Shown here: positions 12,008 through 23,556 of the stretch, piece after piece
Numbering within the stretch: position 1 is the first letter of the stretch
Layout: the number at the start of each line of letters is the position of its first letter
NCBI GenBank assembly: GCA_949710005.1
Contig: OX453274.1
Location: 36,309,714 to 36,373,713 of the forward strand
DNA: 64,000 bases
Source of the DNA: Ricordea florida
Taxonomy: Eukaryota; Cnidaria; Anthozoa; Corallimorpharia; Ricordeidae
Direction: 5' to 3'
Translations under genes and position numbers: made by a program
Notes under the pieces: model-generated
Seen by the model: the letters and a program-made list of their open reading frames with translations, nothing else
Databases searched by the model: none
Told to the model about the DNA's origin: nothing

Positions 12008-12246
12008 ACTGTTCAATTAATGATCGAGATATTCTTTCCCCTAATACAAAATTATGCAAAAAAACTGTTTACTTCAAAGGCACTTTAACCACTTAATGAT
12101 TAGATTACTATGGAAATTTAGGACGGTCCAAAAATCTCCAAATGCATATTGCCATTTTGGTCATCACTAAGCAATGCTTAGAAAACGTCGCGCATTTATT
12201 TTATAAATCAATTATTAATCATAATATTTGAAAACGAGAAATATAT

Positions 12247-12544
12247 ATATTTATTTTTTTCTCAAGCATCTCAGCGGGCCGGAATCCCAAATCCTAGAAT
12301 CTGATTGGCTAATCGCGCGCTCGTAACCGGTCCAGCTTTTTACGATACGGACCACGGTCCGGATTTTTATCCGCGCTATTGAAAAAAAAGCAAACAAACA
12401 GAAAAAATAAATAAGTTATTTACCGGTCTAGGTCGGTCCGTATGGGAAAAAACTGTGCCCTTGGTCTTGAGTACGGCCCTCATACTCGAGACCTCGGGCA
12501 CAGTTTTTTCCCATACGGACCTCCCGCCCGGTAAATAACATATA
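12247..12544 (+). repeat. Dispersed palindromic repeat, copy 2
   Basis: A good copy of the family noted at 196-492. Its 3' half (about 12,418-12,540) is a long palindrome whose arms contain GGTCCGTATGGGAAAAAAC and its complement. It stands head-to-tail with the next copy. Confidence 0.8.
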
Positions 12545-12848
12545 TTTATTTTTTTCTGAAGCATCTCAGCGGGCCGGATTCCCAAATCCTCGAATCTGAT
12601 TGGCTAATCGCGCGCTCGTAACCGGTCCAGCTTTTTACGATACGGACCACGGTCCGGATTTTTATCCGCGCTATTCGCGACAAATTGAAAAAAAAAGCAA
12701 ACAAACAGAAAAAATAAATAAGTTATTTACCGGTCTAGGTCGGTCCGTATGGGAAAAAACTGTGCCCTTGGTCTTGAGTACGGCCCTCGTACTCAAGACC
12801 TCGGGCACAGTTTTTTCCCATACGGACCTCCCGCCCGGTAAATAACAT
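12545..12848 (+). repeat. Dispersed palindromic repeat, copy 3 (tandem)
   Basis: Nearly identical to the preceding 300 bp, with a small extra segment near 12,673-12,685. The tandem arrangement and high identity suggest a recent local duplication. Confidence 0.85.
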
Positions 12849-13206
12849 ATATGTATCATATGACCCGTCTGCCCCACTCGCGCAATCCCGTAAAAAACGA
12901 TAGTAAAAGCTGACGTGTGTTGGGCCGAACGTGTTGACGTGAGCCGGTCCGGAAAAAGCCGTCCGGGCCTCGTGTACTTGTTCGGCTTTGTTGAGAAATA
13001 TAACAAAAACAAAACACTTACCAACAGAAATAGGAAAATAAGTCACGTTTTTTGATAAATTGCGAACATATTGTCTTGACTCGAAAAAGTAAAGGGAAAG
13101 TTTTTATTGTAGAATCTTTTTTTGTGATTTTTTTTCCCGTGCGCGCCAAGCCATCGCTTCCTATTTGAAAGTTTTCAAAACTTAGTCAGTGGTCATGTGA
13201 TAAAAT

Positions 13207-13342
13207 GCTTATTGACTCAGTTACTGGTCGGGAAAATATTTGGCTCTCGTTCATGATGCACGGAACTCGCTGCTCTCGGTCCGTAAGTCATGACCTCGTG
13301 CCAAATATTTTCCCGTCCGGCCTTCCCATTTAGTCAATAAGC
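13207..13342. repeat. Inverted repeat (GCTTATTGACT arms)
   Basis: GCTTATTGACT (13207-13217) is complementary to AGTCAATAAGC (13332-13342). An inner pair, CGGGAAAATATTTGGC and GCCAAATATTTTCCCG, extends the stem. This is a probable non-autonomous foldback element. Confidence 0.7.
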
Positions 13343-13536
13343 ACATATAATTACTTACTCTTCATGTTCGCGTTCAAAGTTTATTCCCTAGTCAATTTCT
13401 GCCAAAAACGTGCTTTTCGTAGCCGGATTGGCCCAATGATATGCTTTAAATTTAAGATCTGTTATATAAAAAAAAAATGTTTTAAATCAGATTTCTCGAA
13501 TTCCTAATGTAATCAACTCCTAATTGTGTTCATCAG

Positions 13537-13630
13537 GTTTTATTTGAAGGTGGAGGTGAATATCCGCCACGGAGAAAAGTTTCATACTTTGCGGACCCGT
13601 CTAAAAACGACAATTTCTTATCCCGATGAG
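13537..13630 (+). CDS. Orphan exon candidate
   Basis: A 94-nt open segment between a CAG acceptor (13,535-13,536) and GTGTGA at 13,631. It reads as one base plus 31 codons (FYLKVEVNIRHGEKFHT...), ending TISYPDE. Composition and splice context look exonic, but no neighbouring exon with matching phase was found between the UVRAG stop and the LINE insertion. I do not recognise the protein. It may be an exon of a gene interrupted by the transposon nest, or a chance open frame. Confidence 0.3.
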
Positions 13631-13929
13631 GTGTGATGTGTAACTCGTTATTTTTTAGTTGATAAAATGTGTTTTGCCGCTGATGGTGTTACAATGCGAC
13701 TACTCGAACCAAGTATTGTGGGGATAGTTTCTAAAGAAACTAGTGCTGTGTCTGTGGGGAATTGAAACACAATAAATTGGGGTAATCAAACAAGTTGATT
13801 GAGTAAGTTATACCAATGTAAGGTAAAAGAGTGGGGTGCTGACGTTTCGAGCTCTTACAAAAGGCTAACGCTCGACACGTTAGCGCCCCCTTTTTACCTT
13901 ACGGTGGTATAAATTACTTTATTATATCT

Positions 13930-14215
13930 CTCAGTTAGTACGCGCGATGTGATTGGTCAATTTAGCGGGCCGTACTTCACTGTACGGCCCTGTAAAGTTT
14001 GTTTTGGTCAACAAAATGACTCCAGAGATATAATAAATATCTTATTAACCTCGTTTTCTCGGTCCGTACTGTAAAATACGGATCCTCGTTTTTTCCCGTC
14101 GATTTATGGCCCGCGGGCTTCGCGCTTGGGCCATAAATCGACGGAAAAAAACTCGGTCCGTATTTTACAGTACGGACCTCGAACTCGATTAATAAGAGGT
14201 ATTTATCAACTCGTT
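13930..14215. repeat. Large palindromic repeat
   Basis: Two long complementary arms around 14,130, including ATTTATGGCCCGCGGG facing GGGCCATAAAT, and GGTCCGTACTGTAAAATACGG facing its complement. The composition resembles the repeat family at 12.2-12.8 kb. No coding sequence. Confidence 0.75.
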
Positions 14216-15261
14216 TGATTATCCCAATTTCTTTTACTCGAACCCAGGCCACCACAAAAAATTTCATTCAAATTATCCAATCACGATCAAGTATCTAAAA
14301 AATAGAATCTCTGCAAATGTTTTATATTTTGCTTAAAATGCATACAATTTGCTGTATAACTGTACAAAACATATCAAGACTGAAATATAATCATCTTAGT
14401 CAGCAGAAACTCGCCGCAAATCTCATTGTTCAGCGTCAAAAGCAGACATTCAATATTTGTATGAAAATTTATTTGGGCAGCCTTTGGTTCGACTAGTCGC
14501 GCTGTAAGATGTGAGGTATTTTTTCCTTGACGAGAATCAACATTTTCACCTTTATCAGTGATGAAGGCTTGATTTTCCCTTAGAATATCGATGAATTCAC
14601 AACCAATCAGATGACGAGAGTTGAGAAAACTTTCTTTTCAACAACAAAGCGGTTTAAAATGTAGTGTCGAGAATAGGTCGCTAAATACTTTAGTTTTAAG
14701 CTCCATTTGAGTATTGGTCCTGGATTATAATCATACTTCGTTATCTTTAACTCGGTTTATGTATTGAAGCCCTTGTTGTTCAGTAATATGTAATCCACTT
14801 TCTAGAATCTCTAACATCTTGAACTAATTTTGTTATCCCACTTGGGAGATCATGAAGTAGCAAGTGTCGTCTCTACCGCTGACATGTAGTTTTGCGGTCC
14901 GTCCTCATAGTGGCTGATCATTTCTGTTTTATGATTATTTCATTCAACGATCGCGACAGAGGTGAATCTGGACTGTGATAATGACAAATTTCGATAACTA
15001 TATAATGAAAGTAAAGAAGTTTATAATAAATAAAAATATTATCATTGAACTTATTTTCTCCAGCCTACGTCGCCTGCGTTTCAAGCCGTAACCCTTGAGA
15101 GCTTCAGCCTCTTTAATCTTGCGGTCAAACAACTTACGTTTATCAATTCGATCTGCAATTTTAAATTTTCCATCGACGCAGGACCAATTTCTTCACAAAC
15201 TCACACAGAAATGATGTTTAACAGGAAATTTCCTTATAGAACTACAGTAGTGCAAAGCTTT
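14216..15261. other. Non-coding stretch, nothing recognised
   Basis: AT-rich DNA before the LINE target site. I see no exon, tRNA or defined repeat. Confidence 0.5.
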
Positions 15262-15272
15262 AAAGCACCCGT
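15262..15272 (+). repeat. LINE target-site duplication, left
   Basis: AAAGCACCCGT, repeated at 47163-47173 immediately after the poly-A tail. It follows a TT, the TT/AAAG context typical of L1-type endonuclease nicking. Confidence 0.85.
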
Positions 15273-15482
15273 TTTCAAGTTTTCAACGGTGGCGACTTTG
15301 TCTATATAAACGAAAATCTAACAAGAATGCGACGCCAATTATTTGCCGAAGTGTGGAAAAGAAAGAAGCTAGAGCATTGGCACAGTGCCTGGACTATAGA
15401 CGGTAAAATCTTTGTTAAATTAGAAGCAGCTGATTATCCTATAAGAATTTACAATAATGAAGACTTAGATAAGATTAACTGA
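15273..15482 (+). pseudogene. LINE ORF1 C-terminal fragment
   Basis: Open from the truncation point to TGA (15,480-15,482), 69 codons. It includes the basic LFAEVWKRKKLEHWHSAW segment followed by a short beta-rich tail (GKIFVKLEAADYPIRI), typical of the C-terminal domain of cnidarian LINE ORF1 nucleic-acid-binding proteins. The rest of ORF1 was lost at integration. Confidence comes from the pattern and its position directly upstream of ORF2. Confidence 0.6.
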
Positions 15483-15819
15483 TTGATGTTAATTTTTCTT
15501 AATCACTTAGCATTTACCCCGGGTCTGACCGCTGATGCTCGGTTCAATTGTTACACTTTCCTTATGCCATACAATTAATTTTCAATTCGTCATCCAGTAG
15601 TATTATTATGCGGGGAATCGTAGAGGGGACTCCTTCCAATCAATGAAATTTTTCCATTTACTAAAGCTATCCCCTCTATACATGAAGTCGCTTAACGGCT
15701 TAATAAGTTTTTGTAATGTTCTGTGTTTTGTAATATTTCTGTTTGGTGGCATCACATCTGGGGACAACTTTTTTTGGCTGGGGCTCTGGTGCAGGTGTTG
15801 AGCCTTAATTACATTTGCA

Positions 15820-17295
15820 ATGGGTTTAAAATGTGTTTCCCTAAATATCAGAGGCATAAATAAGTCGATCAAACGTAGAAATTTATTTAGGTGGCTTCAT
15901 AATGGCAAATATGACCTAATTTTTTTGCAGGAAACCTACAGTGACAAAACAATCGAAAATGTTTGGCGTGCAGAATGGGGCGGTGACATTTGCTATTCCC
16001 ATGGCTCAAAACATAGCAGAGGCGTGATGATTCTTTTTCGCCCAACTTTAAAAGCGGAGAATATTAGCATTACTAATGATAAGAACGGAAGAATTCTTAT
16101 TGTTCGCCTCACACTTCAAGATGAAGAATTTTGTTTAGTCAATGTTTACGCTCCCAACGAACAGAATCAACAAATAAATTTCTATAACGAATTAACAAGC
16201 AAGTTACGTCCCTATGCAAATGAAAATCTCATAATGGGAGGTGACTATAATTGCCCACTCGAAAATATGGATAAAATAGGTGGAAAAGACATCAGTAACA
16301 AGAAAAATGTAATTCACAGCATAAAGGAAATGAGCGACAATTTAAGTCTCAACGATATATGGAGACTTCACCACCCGAGTGATAAGCGCTTTACCTGGCA
16401 GAACAGCTCAGGAAAAATAAGATGTCGATTAGATTATTGGCTTATTTCAAAACATTTAGTTCCTCGTACTAGTAAAACGGATGTGTTGTCATATTACGAT
16501 TCAGACCATTCCCCAATTTACGCCGAAATCGCATATAAAAATAACCAAAAAACAGCCGGTCCAGGGTTTTGGAAATTTAATAACTCTCTTCTTAATAATG
16601 AAGAATTTGTAACAAACCTAAAATTCTTTTTACTACAAGCCAAGGAAAAACATAGTGGAACAAACGATAAAAGACTTTATTGGGAAATGATTAAAATGGA
16701 GATTAGAGACTTTTGTATCCGTTTCTCTAAACGTCTTGCTAAAAGTAAAAAGTCGAGAGAAATAAATTTACTCTGCAAGTTAAAACATTTAAATATGCGT
16801 CTTGATCAAAATCCGCAAGAAGCCAATTTAGTAACAGAAATTGAACGTGTCAAGCTTGATCTTCAAAGGATCGCTGAGCACAAAACAAAAGGCGCGATTA
16901 TAAGAAGTAGAGCACGGTGGTACGAACATGGCGAAAGAAATACGAAATATTTCTTGAATCTAGAGAAGCGCTCACATGAAAGGAAGCATATTGTTAAATT
17001 AAAAACCGATCAAAACGAGTATGTCGAGGAACCAAAAAGGATCTTGTGCGAGATGGAAACATTTTATAAAGCTTTATATGCCTCGCGAATAACAGATAAC
17101 ACATTTGATGCTTCAGCCTCATCCTTCTTAAACCCTGACAATGTACAGAGACTTGATAACGAGCAGCAAAAATCTTGCGAGGGCCTCATTACCGAAGAAG
17201 AAAGCTTATCCTCTCTCAAAACGTTCGAAAAAAATAAAACCCCAGGTACAGATGGACTGACTGCAGAATTTATTTGTGCTTTTGGGAATTCGTAG
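15820..17295 (+). pseudogene. LINE ORF2, 5' part: endonuclease and RT start
   Basis: Residues 1-235 form an exonuclease-endonuclease-phosphatase domain: LNIRGI, FLQETY, GGDYNCPL, RLDYWLIS and SDHSPI mark its catalytic and metal-binding positions. It nicks target DNA for target-primed reverse transcription. A basic linker follows (RARWYEHGERNTKYFLNLEKR), then the start of the RT domain (KTPGTDGLTAEF). The frame is lost near 17,270, consistent with a one-base deletion in a T-rich stretch, and ends at an artefactual TAG. The reading continues in the next frame at 17,274. The ATG at 15,820 fits the family start. Confidence 0.85.
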
Positions 17296-18761
17296 TAACT
17301 CCTTTAATAGACTGTTTAAATGACGCCTATTGCAGAGGTGAAATGTCGATCTCGCAAAGGAGAGGTGTGATTTCATTGTTGCCTAAAAAGAATAAAGACA
17401 CCCTCCTCCTCAAGAATTGGCGGCCAATTTCTTTGTTGAATATTGACTACAAAATAGCTACGAAATGTATAGCAAAACGATTAGAGAAAGTCTTACCTAG
17501 GTTGATAAATAGTGACCAAACAGGGTATGTTAAAAACCGCTTTATAGGAGAAAACATTCGGCTAATATCGGATGTAATTGAATTGTATGTGAAAAAACAA
17601 CTACCTGGCATGTTACTCTTTATAGATTTTGAAAAAGCATTTGATTCCTTAGAGTGGAAGTATCTGTTCAAAGTCCTTGAAGTAATGAACTTTGGGCCAA
17701 TGTTCCAAAAATGGATCCATACCTTTTATTCCAATATCACCAGCTGTGTGATAAATAACGGGTTTGCGTCCAATTTCTTTCTGCTTCAAAGAGGAGTCCG
17801 ACAAGGGTGCCCCTTATCGGGGCTCTTATTTGTCCTGGCAATTGAGGTATTAGGCCAAGCGATTAGGAAAAATGAAAATATCCGTGGTTTGAAAATTAAC
17901 GACACCGAATTAAAGTTAAGTATGTACGCGGATGATATCACTGCATTTATAAAAGATGATTGCTCTGCTAATCACTTGTTCAATCTTTTAAACGATTTTG
18001 GAGCCTGTTCAGGTCTAAAAATAAATATTTCTAAAACGGAAGGAATGTGGCTTGGCAGTCTCAAATGCAATTTAGGTAAACGTTCTCCATTCAATATTAC
18101 GTGGCCTGAAAAATATGTAATCGTGCTAGGTGTGGCCTTCGCATACGATCCTTCTGTTAGCTACAAAATAAATTTCGAGGAAAAATTTGTTGCGCTAAAG
18201 AAAATTTTAAACCAATGGACGACCAGAGGCTTAACGCTAATGGGAAGAATTTGTATCATTAAAACCCTCGCCATCTCCAAGCTTGTTTATAATACTTCCG
18301 TTCTTACAGCTCCACCGAAATTTACTAGTGAAGTTAATGATGTTTGCTTCAAGTTCATATGGAACTTCAAGCCTGATAAGGTCAAACGTAACACGCTTAT
18401 AGGTCCAAAAGAGAAAGGTGGCCTTAACATGGTAGATTTCACCATGATGGACAAGTCTTTGAAAGCAGCATGGGTTAAACGTTTATATGAATCTGGCGAT
18501 GCCAAATGGTGCTCCCTCTTCTCATTGGCTACATCCCAATATGGTGGCTCTTTTCTTTTGGAATGCAATTTTAATGCACCCGATCTAAATTTTGTCTCGT
18601 ATGTGCCGTCTTTTTATAAGGAAATATTGACTGCCTGGCAGGAGCTACACTCCAAAGACCCTTCTTCTGCTAAAGAATATGAAAATGAAATTATTTGGAA
18701 CAACCGCTTTATTAAAATAGATGGGAAATCAGTCTTCTACCCATCCTGGCATAGAAAAGGA
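17270..18761 (+). pseudogene. LINE ORF2, middle part: reverse transcriptase
   Basis: Contains the RT palm: NWRPISLLNIDYKI, FIDFEKAFDSLEW, a RGVRQGCPLSGLLFVLAIE block and the catalytic MYADDI. A C-terminal extension follows, ending at SWHRKG, where the Polinton entered (18,761/18,762). The open frame runs on to 18,899 through the Polinton terminus only by chance. It is frameshifted relative to the endonuclease part, so the protein cannot be made as one chain. Confidence 0.88.
18756..18761 (+). repeat. Polinton target-site duplication, left (AAAGGA)
   Basis: Identical to 45984-45989. It coincides with a Lys-Gly codon pair of LINE ORF2, so the LINE frame is continuous across the excised element. 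Six bases is the usual Polinton duplication. Confidence 0.9.
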
Positions 18762-19025
18762 CTACTATATAAGCGTGTTTATAAATACGTTTTTAGCTTA
18801 TTTTTAATTTTTGACTGGAAAATCTATGTCCTTTTTTTAGCTTACGGTTTTTTTAGCTTATTTTTTAAATTTGACAGAAAAATATCTGTCCTTTTTTAGC
18901 TTACGGGTTATTTTAAATTTGTCAGAGATTTATCAGAAAAATAAACAGAGATTTTTTCAGAATATAAAATAAAAATGATATTTAAAAGATTAGAAAAATA
19001 ATAATTATAGAAAGTAATTATGGAT
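18762..19025 (+). repeat. Polinton left terminal inverted repeat
   Basis: Complementary to about 45722-45983 with only a few differences near its inner edge. It begins (A)CTACTATATAAGCG and contains two to three tandem units of about 57 bp (TTTTTAGCTTA ... TAGCTTACGG). Its inner edge includes the ATG of the polymerase gene (19,020). Confidence 0.92.
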
Positions 19026-22000
19026 AAATTAAATGTTCATCAATTAAAGAAAATAGCCAAGGAAAATGGTGTTATAAACACCAACTCAATGGTTAGATCT
19101 CAACTTATTGAGGCTTTGAATAATATACCGGGTTTAAGAATTAACGTGTCAGAAATACTTACTGATAGACAATTAAAAACGGTAGCAAGAGATTTTGGTA
19201 TTGAAGATTATAAAAGTATGACCAGAAATCAACTCAATGAAGTTTTAGGTAATAGACCAGAACTTATAATTGAAATCCCGTCAATTAAAACGCATGAGGA
19301 AAGAAATTATGAAAAAGAAGGTGCAAAACCTAAAAGGAAAAAAAGGTTAATTAAAACGAATGAAACAGAAGAGAAAAATATGGAAAGAAATTATGAAAAA
19401 GAAGGTGCAAAACCTAAAAGGAAAAGAAAACTCGCACCTACTTTTATAAAACCCAAAAAACGATTAAAACAAAATTTTAATTGGGGAAATTATTCATTTA
19501 AGGTAATGGATAAAGACGAGTTTTTCAAAAAGCTTGAAGAATTAACAAATGAAAACATCATAAAAATTAATAATAATAGGAAAATTAAAACAAAAAGAAA
19601 GGTAACTATATCTGATAGTGTGAGAGATGAATTGGAGGAAAAAACTAAAAAGAAAAGAACAATAGTCCTTAAAATATTTTCAATAATTAAAAATGAAGAC
19701 GATCCCCCAATTCGTAATACCGAAGAAATAAATGGAAATATCATTAGATTAAGGAGGGATTTAAATAATGATTTGACAGAAATAATTTATAATGAATTGG
19801 AACCCCAAATAGAAATGGGGGCAAGAATTGTTTTCAGTTTTACCGCTTTGATTCAAAGAGGAAATGGGGAAATAGCTTATCACGTACATACATTTAGAAG
19901 TGGAGGAACTTTTAACTCCCTTTCAGAAATAAAAGATTATATAGAAAGGTGTGAGGGTGAGAGATTGAGTTTAGAAGGAGCTGCTTGGATTAGAGCATAT
20001 TTACCACCAGAAAAGAAAATTAATAAACCAGGTGTTAATGAGGGTGGCGTTGAGTTTAGAGAAGTACAAATAAAAGTTATTAACACTAGACAACCTTTAG
20101 TTGGGTGTGGAAGATTACCTGATGAATTACGAAAGAAAAGATGTATTTACTCCGTAGATGATAAAGACGATAATCTATGTGTATGGAGGTGTTTAGCTAT
20201 TCTCATTAATATTATTGCTGGTAAACAAAATCCTGAAAAACGAATAGAGAAACAAGCGCTAAATTTAGCTAAAACTTTTTATGGCAACAAAAAACTAAAA
20301 AAAGAAGATGTTAGATCAACAAAATTAGTTGATTTTGAGAAAATTTCAAAAGTTTTTTCTATAAATATCCGGGCTTACGAGCAGAAAGATATAACAAATT
20401 TTAAAGTTTGGAAACTGGTGTTTGGAAAAAACAATTTCAAAGACAATTTACCAACTTTAAATTTAGGTCTTTATAATAATCATGGTTTTTTCATTAAAAA
20501 TCTTAACCTTCTTGCTGAAAACTGGGTATGCCAAGGATGTAAACAAAAATTTACCAGACATGAAGATTTAAAAAGGCATTTTACTAATGAAACATGCACA
20601 GGAGGAAAGACAAAAATATTATGCACAGGAGAAAAGATAAAACACATCAGGAATGAATCTGATAATGTTTTTTATGGGGGTAAAATCAATTTTAGTTATA
20701 AAGCGTGTAGGTGGATAGAAAACCAATCTAAAATTATAGGTAAACATATTCATCATGGGCTTTGTGGTCATGGTGGTGAAAGGTGTTATAGGGATGAAGG
20801 AGGGAATGAGATTTTGTTTGATGGATACGAACCTGAGACAAATACTGTTTTTGAGTTTTATGGTTGTAAATGGCACGGGTGTCCGTGTTTAACAACCGAC
20901 AAAATTAAATATAATGCAACTATTGAAAGAGAAAAGATGATAAAAAGCTTGGGTTATAATGTAGTATCGGTTTGGGAGTGTGAAAATCCTGAATTACCCA
21001 ATATATGGTTCAAAAAGAAATTTTTTCCATATCCATATAATATTATTTTCGATTTTGAGTCAATATTACAAAAAGAAGATAAACATATTACTGATGATTT
21101 AATTTTTACAAATATACACACTCCAGTTAGTGTTGCAATAATCGATAATTTAACATACAAACGCGTTTTTCTTTACAACCAAAACCCTGATGAGCTTATA
21201 AAAGAATTCGTTGAAAAATTGGGGGAAATAAGAAAAATCATAGTTGAAAAAGTTAAAGAAGAATATCCGATGCCCGATCAAGATTCTTTACAAAAACATG
21301 TTTTAGAAAAATATGAAGAATGGTGTAATCAAGTACCTGTTTTTGGGTTTAATAGTGGAAAATATGATATCAATTTGATTAAAAGACATTTTATAAAACA
21401 CATGACTGATAAAACTAAGGATATTTTTATTGCAAAGAAACAGAATAGGTATATGTTTTTATCAACACAGCATTTCAAATTCTTGGATATAATGTCTTAC
21501 CTTGCACCTGGAATTTCTTTTGATAAGTGGTGTAAAGCAAACAACTGTGAAGCCAAAAAACTTGTACTTCCTTATGAATTTTTGGATAGTTATGATAAGC
21601 TTTCTCACGTTGGACCGGTGAAACATGAAGACTTTTACTCTAGTTTGAAAAAGAAAAATATTTCCAAAGAAGAATATGAAGAATATTTGATTGAATTTAA
21701 AAATAGGGGTTGTGTTACAATGTTAGACTGGTTGAAAGAGTATAATTTAAACGATGTTATACCTTTTTTAGAAGCTTTAGAAAAAACAAAGCGTTTATAT
21801 TATCCAGACGAAATTGATATATTAAAAGATGCTGTTTCCATCCCAGGTGTATCAATGAGGGCTGTTCTAAATAAATATCAAAAAATGAAGAAGAAAGGTG
21901 ATCCTGAATTGTACGCCCCAGGACAATACTGTATTCATAGTTGTTGTAATAACAAGATTTGCAAAAAATGCCACAAAATAAAGAAAGATTGTAAAATATG

Positions 22001-23555
22001 CGACAAAAACAAGATTTATAAATTATTGAAAACGGGTATGGTTGGAGGCCCTAGTATTGTATTTATGAGATATGCGGAGGCAGAAAAAACAATGATTCGC
22101 TCTCATAAATATAAAAACCCGAAAAAATGTGTGCGAATTAAGGGGTTTGATGCAAATGGTTTATATCTATACTGTGCGGGACAAGAAATGCCATGCGGAA
22201 AAGAAGAATGCATTGAGGTTGAAAATCCATCAGATCCTAAATTTATTAAGAAAATTTGTAAAGAGATTCTTGATGGTAATCTTTTCGGATTTTGTCAAGT
22301 TGATATCCATGCCCCTGATCACCTAAAAGAAAAGTTTGAAGAGTTTTCACCGTTATTTATTGTAGATGCCGTTCCTGAATATTTAGTACCAGAGCATATG
22401 AAAGAATATCAAAGAGCGACAGGAAGAAAACATCTAAAAGACAATAAAAAATTGCTTGGTGTTACAAAGGCAAAAAAGATATTTTTATATACACCTATGA
22501 TAAAATGGTATCTTAATCATGGTTTGAAGATTACCACCATTCATAATATTTTAAAGTATGAATCGGGAAGGCCTTTTGAATGGTTTCCGAAAGAGGTGGC
22601 AGACGCAAGAAGAGATGGAGATATTGAGATTTTGTTGGAAAAACTAAGTAAAGCTTTTGAAGAAAACAAAATTGATGATGTAGTAAAAATTACTAATGAA
22701 TTAAACCAATTTCCTGATATATTTAAAGTTATTGGAGAAAATAAAGACATTAAAGTATTGATTGAAAAACTAAAACCAAAATATAAAGGTTGTAAAGAAC
22801 TTGCCGACACCAACAAACTGAAAGGAAATTCATTCTACGGAAAAATGATAGAAGATAAAGAAAAACATAATATTACAAGGTATACAAAGGATGAGGAAGA
22901 GGTTGAAAAAGCCTTAAGATCTGCGTTCTTTGAAGATCTTAATGAAATAAATGACACATATGAAATAGTAAAACGAAAAAGATTAATAAAAATAGACAGA
23001 CCCTATCAATGCGGAATTGCGGTATATCAGCTAGCAAAATTAAGAATGTTGGAATTCTATTACGATTTTCTGGATAAATATGTAGATAGAAATGATTTTG
23101 AGTTGATACAAATGGATACAGATTCTATGTACATGACAATTTCAGCTGAAAATTTGGATGATATTATAAAACCTGAAATGAGAAAAGAATACTTTAATGG
23201 AGGAAAAGAAAAATTCCTATCAACTTCTAAATTTCATGACAAGACTCCGGGTTTGTTCAAAAAAGAGTTTGATAGTATACGAATGATTGCACTTTCTTCA
23301 AAATGTTATTACGCGGAGGATGAGAAAGGAAAAGCAAAGTATAGTGCTAAAGGCACAATTCATAGTCAAAACGAAATAAACTGGAATGGTTACTGGGCTG
23401 CTTTAAAAGGGGCAAATGATATGGCGCAAAATACAGGATTTAGAGTTAATGATAATCAAATTGTGACATATACACAAAATAAAAAAGCATTTAATGCATA
23501 TTATGATAAAAGACGGGTTTATGAGGATGGAATTCACACAAAACCATTATATTAG
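19020..23555 (+). CDS. Protein-primed DNA polymerase B (pPolB) with N-terminal extension
   Basis: 1,511 residues, replicating the element by protein priming. Two SAP-like helical repeats (about residues 1-35 and 45-80) are followed by two copies of a basic ERNYEKEGAKPKRK segment. Residues about 375-500 form a separate domain with a DNLC-x-W motif (C387) and an NHGFF motif (H488), followed by a C2H2 finger (from C504). A restriction-like segment (FEFYGCKWHGCPC) follows. Exonuclease motif I is DFE (D678, E680), and NSGKYD marks exo II. Polymerase motif A is DANGLY (D1044), motif B KGNSFYG (K1268) and motif C DTDS (D1366, D1368). All catalytic motifs are present, so the enzyme appears intact. 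The ATG lies inside the inverted terminus. The gene is convergent with the integrase gene, one base apart. Confidence 0.93.
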   Translation: MDKLNVHQLKKIAKENGVINTNSMVRSQLIEALNNIPGLRINVSEILTDRQLKTVARDFGIEDYKSMTRNQLNEVLGNRPELIIEIPSIKTHEERNYEKEGAKPKRKKRLIKTNETEEKNMERNYEKEGAKPKRKRKLAPTFIKPKKRLKQNFNWGNYSFKVMDKDEFFKKLEELTNENIIKINNNRKIKTKRKVTISDSVRDELEEKTKKKRTIVLKIFSIIKNEDDPPIRNTEEINGNIIRLRRDLNNDLTEIIYNELEPQIEMGARIVFSFTALIQRGNGEIAYHVHTFRSGGTFNSLSEIKDYIERCEGERLSLEGAAWIRAYLPPEKKINKPGVNEGGVEFREVQIKVINTRQPLVGCGRLPDELRKKRCIYSVDDKDDNLCVWRCLAILINIIAGKQNPEKRIEKQALNLAKTFYGNKKLKKEDVRSTKLVDFEKISKVFSINIRAYEQKDITNFKVWKLVFGKNNFKDNLPTLNLGLYNNHGFFIKNLNLLAENWVCQGCKQKFTRHEDLKRHFTNETCTGGKTKILCTGEKIKHIRNESDNVFYGGKINFSYKACRWIENQSKIIGKHIHHGLCGHGGERCYRDEGGNEILFDGYEPETNTVFEFYGCKWHGCPCLTTDKIKYNATIEREKMIKSLGYNVVSVWECENPELPNIWFKKKFFPYPYNIIFDFESILQKEDKHITDDLIFTNIHTPVSVAIIDNLTYKRVFLYNQNPDELIKEFVEKLGEIRKIIVEKVKEEYPMPDQDSLQKHVLEKYEEWCNQVPVFGFNSGKYDINLIKRHFIKHMTDKTKDIFIAKKQNRYMFLSTQHFKFLDIMSYLAPGISFDKWCKANNCEAKKLVLPYEFLDSYDKLSHVGPVKHEDFYSSLKKKNISKEEYEEYLIEFKNRGCVTMLDWLKEYNLNDVIPFLEALEKTKRLYYPDEIDILKDAVSIPGVSMRAVLNKYQKMKKKGDPELYAPGQYCIHSCCNNKICKKCHKIKKDCKICDKNKIYKLLKTGMVGGPSIVFMRYAEAEKTMIRSHKYKNPKKCVRIKGFDANGLYLYCAGQEMPCGKEECIEVENPSDPKFIKKICKEILDGNLFGFCQVDIHAPDHLKEKFEEFSPLFIVDAVPEYLVPEHMKEYQRATGRKHLKDNKKLLGVTKAKKIFLYTPMIKWYLNHGLKITTIHNILKYESGRPFEWFPKEVADARRDGDIEILLEKLSKAFEENKIDDVVKITNELNQFPDIFKVIGENKDIKVLIEKLKPKYKGCKELADTNKLKGNSFYGKMIEDKEKHNITRYTKDEEEVEKALRSAFFEDLNEINDTYEIVKRKRLIKIDRPYQCGIAVYQLAKLRMLEFYYDFLDKYVDRNDFELIQMDTDSMYMTISAENLDDIIKPEMRKEYFNGGKEKFLSTSKFHDKTPGLFKKEFDSIRMIALSSKCYYAEDEKGKAKYSAKGTIHSQNEINWNGYWAALKGANDMAQNTGFRVNDNQIVTYTQNKKAFNAYYDKRRVYEDGIHTKPLY

Positions 23556-23556
23556 A

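Noticed and set aside
13835-13905. Hammerhead-like sequence (minus strand, GAAACGTCAGC)
   Set aside because: The CTGANGA half of the core is not recognisable; at most a decayed relative of hammerhead repeats.
18762-18899. C-terminal extension of LINE ORF2 into 18,899
   Set aside because: These codons are Polinton inverted-terminus sequence; the true continuation is at 45,990.
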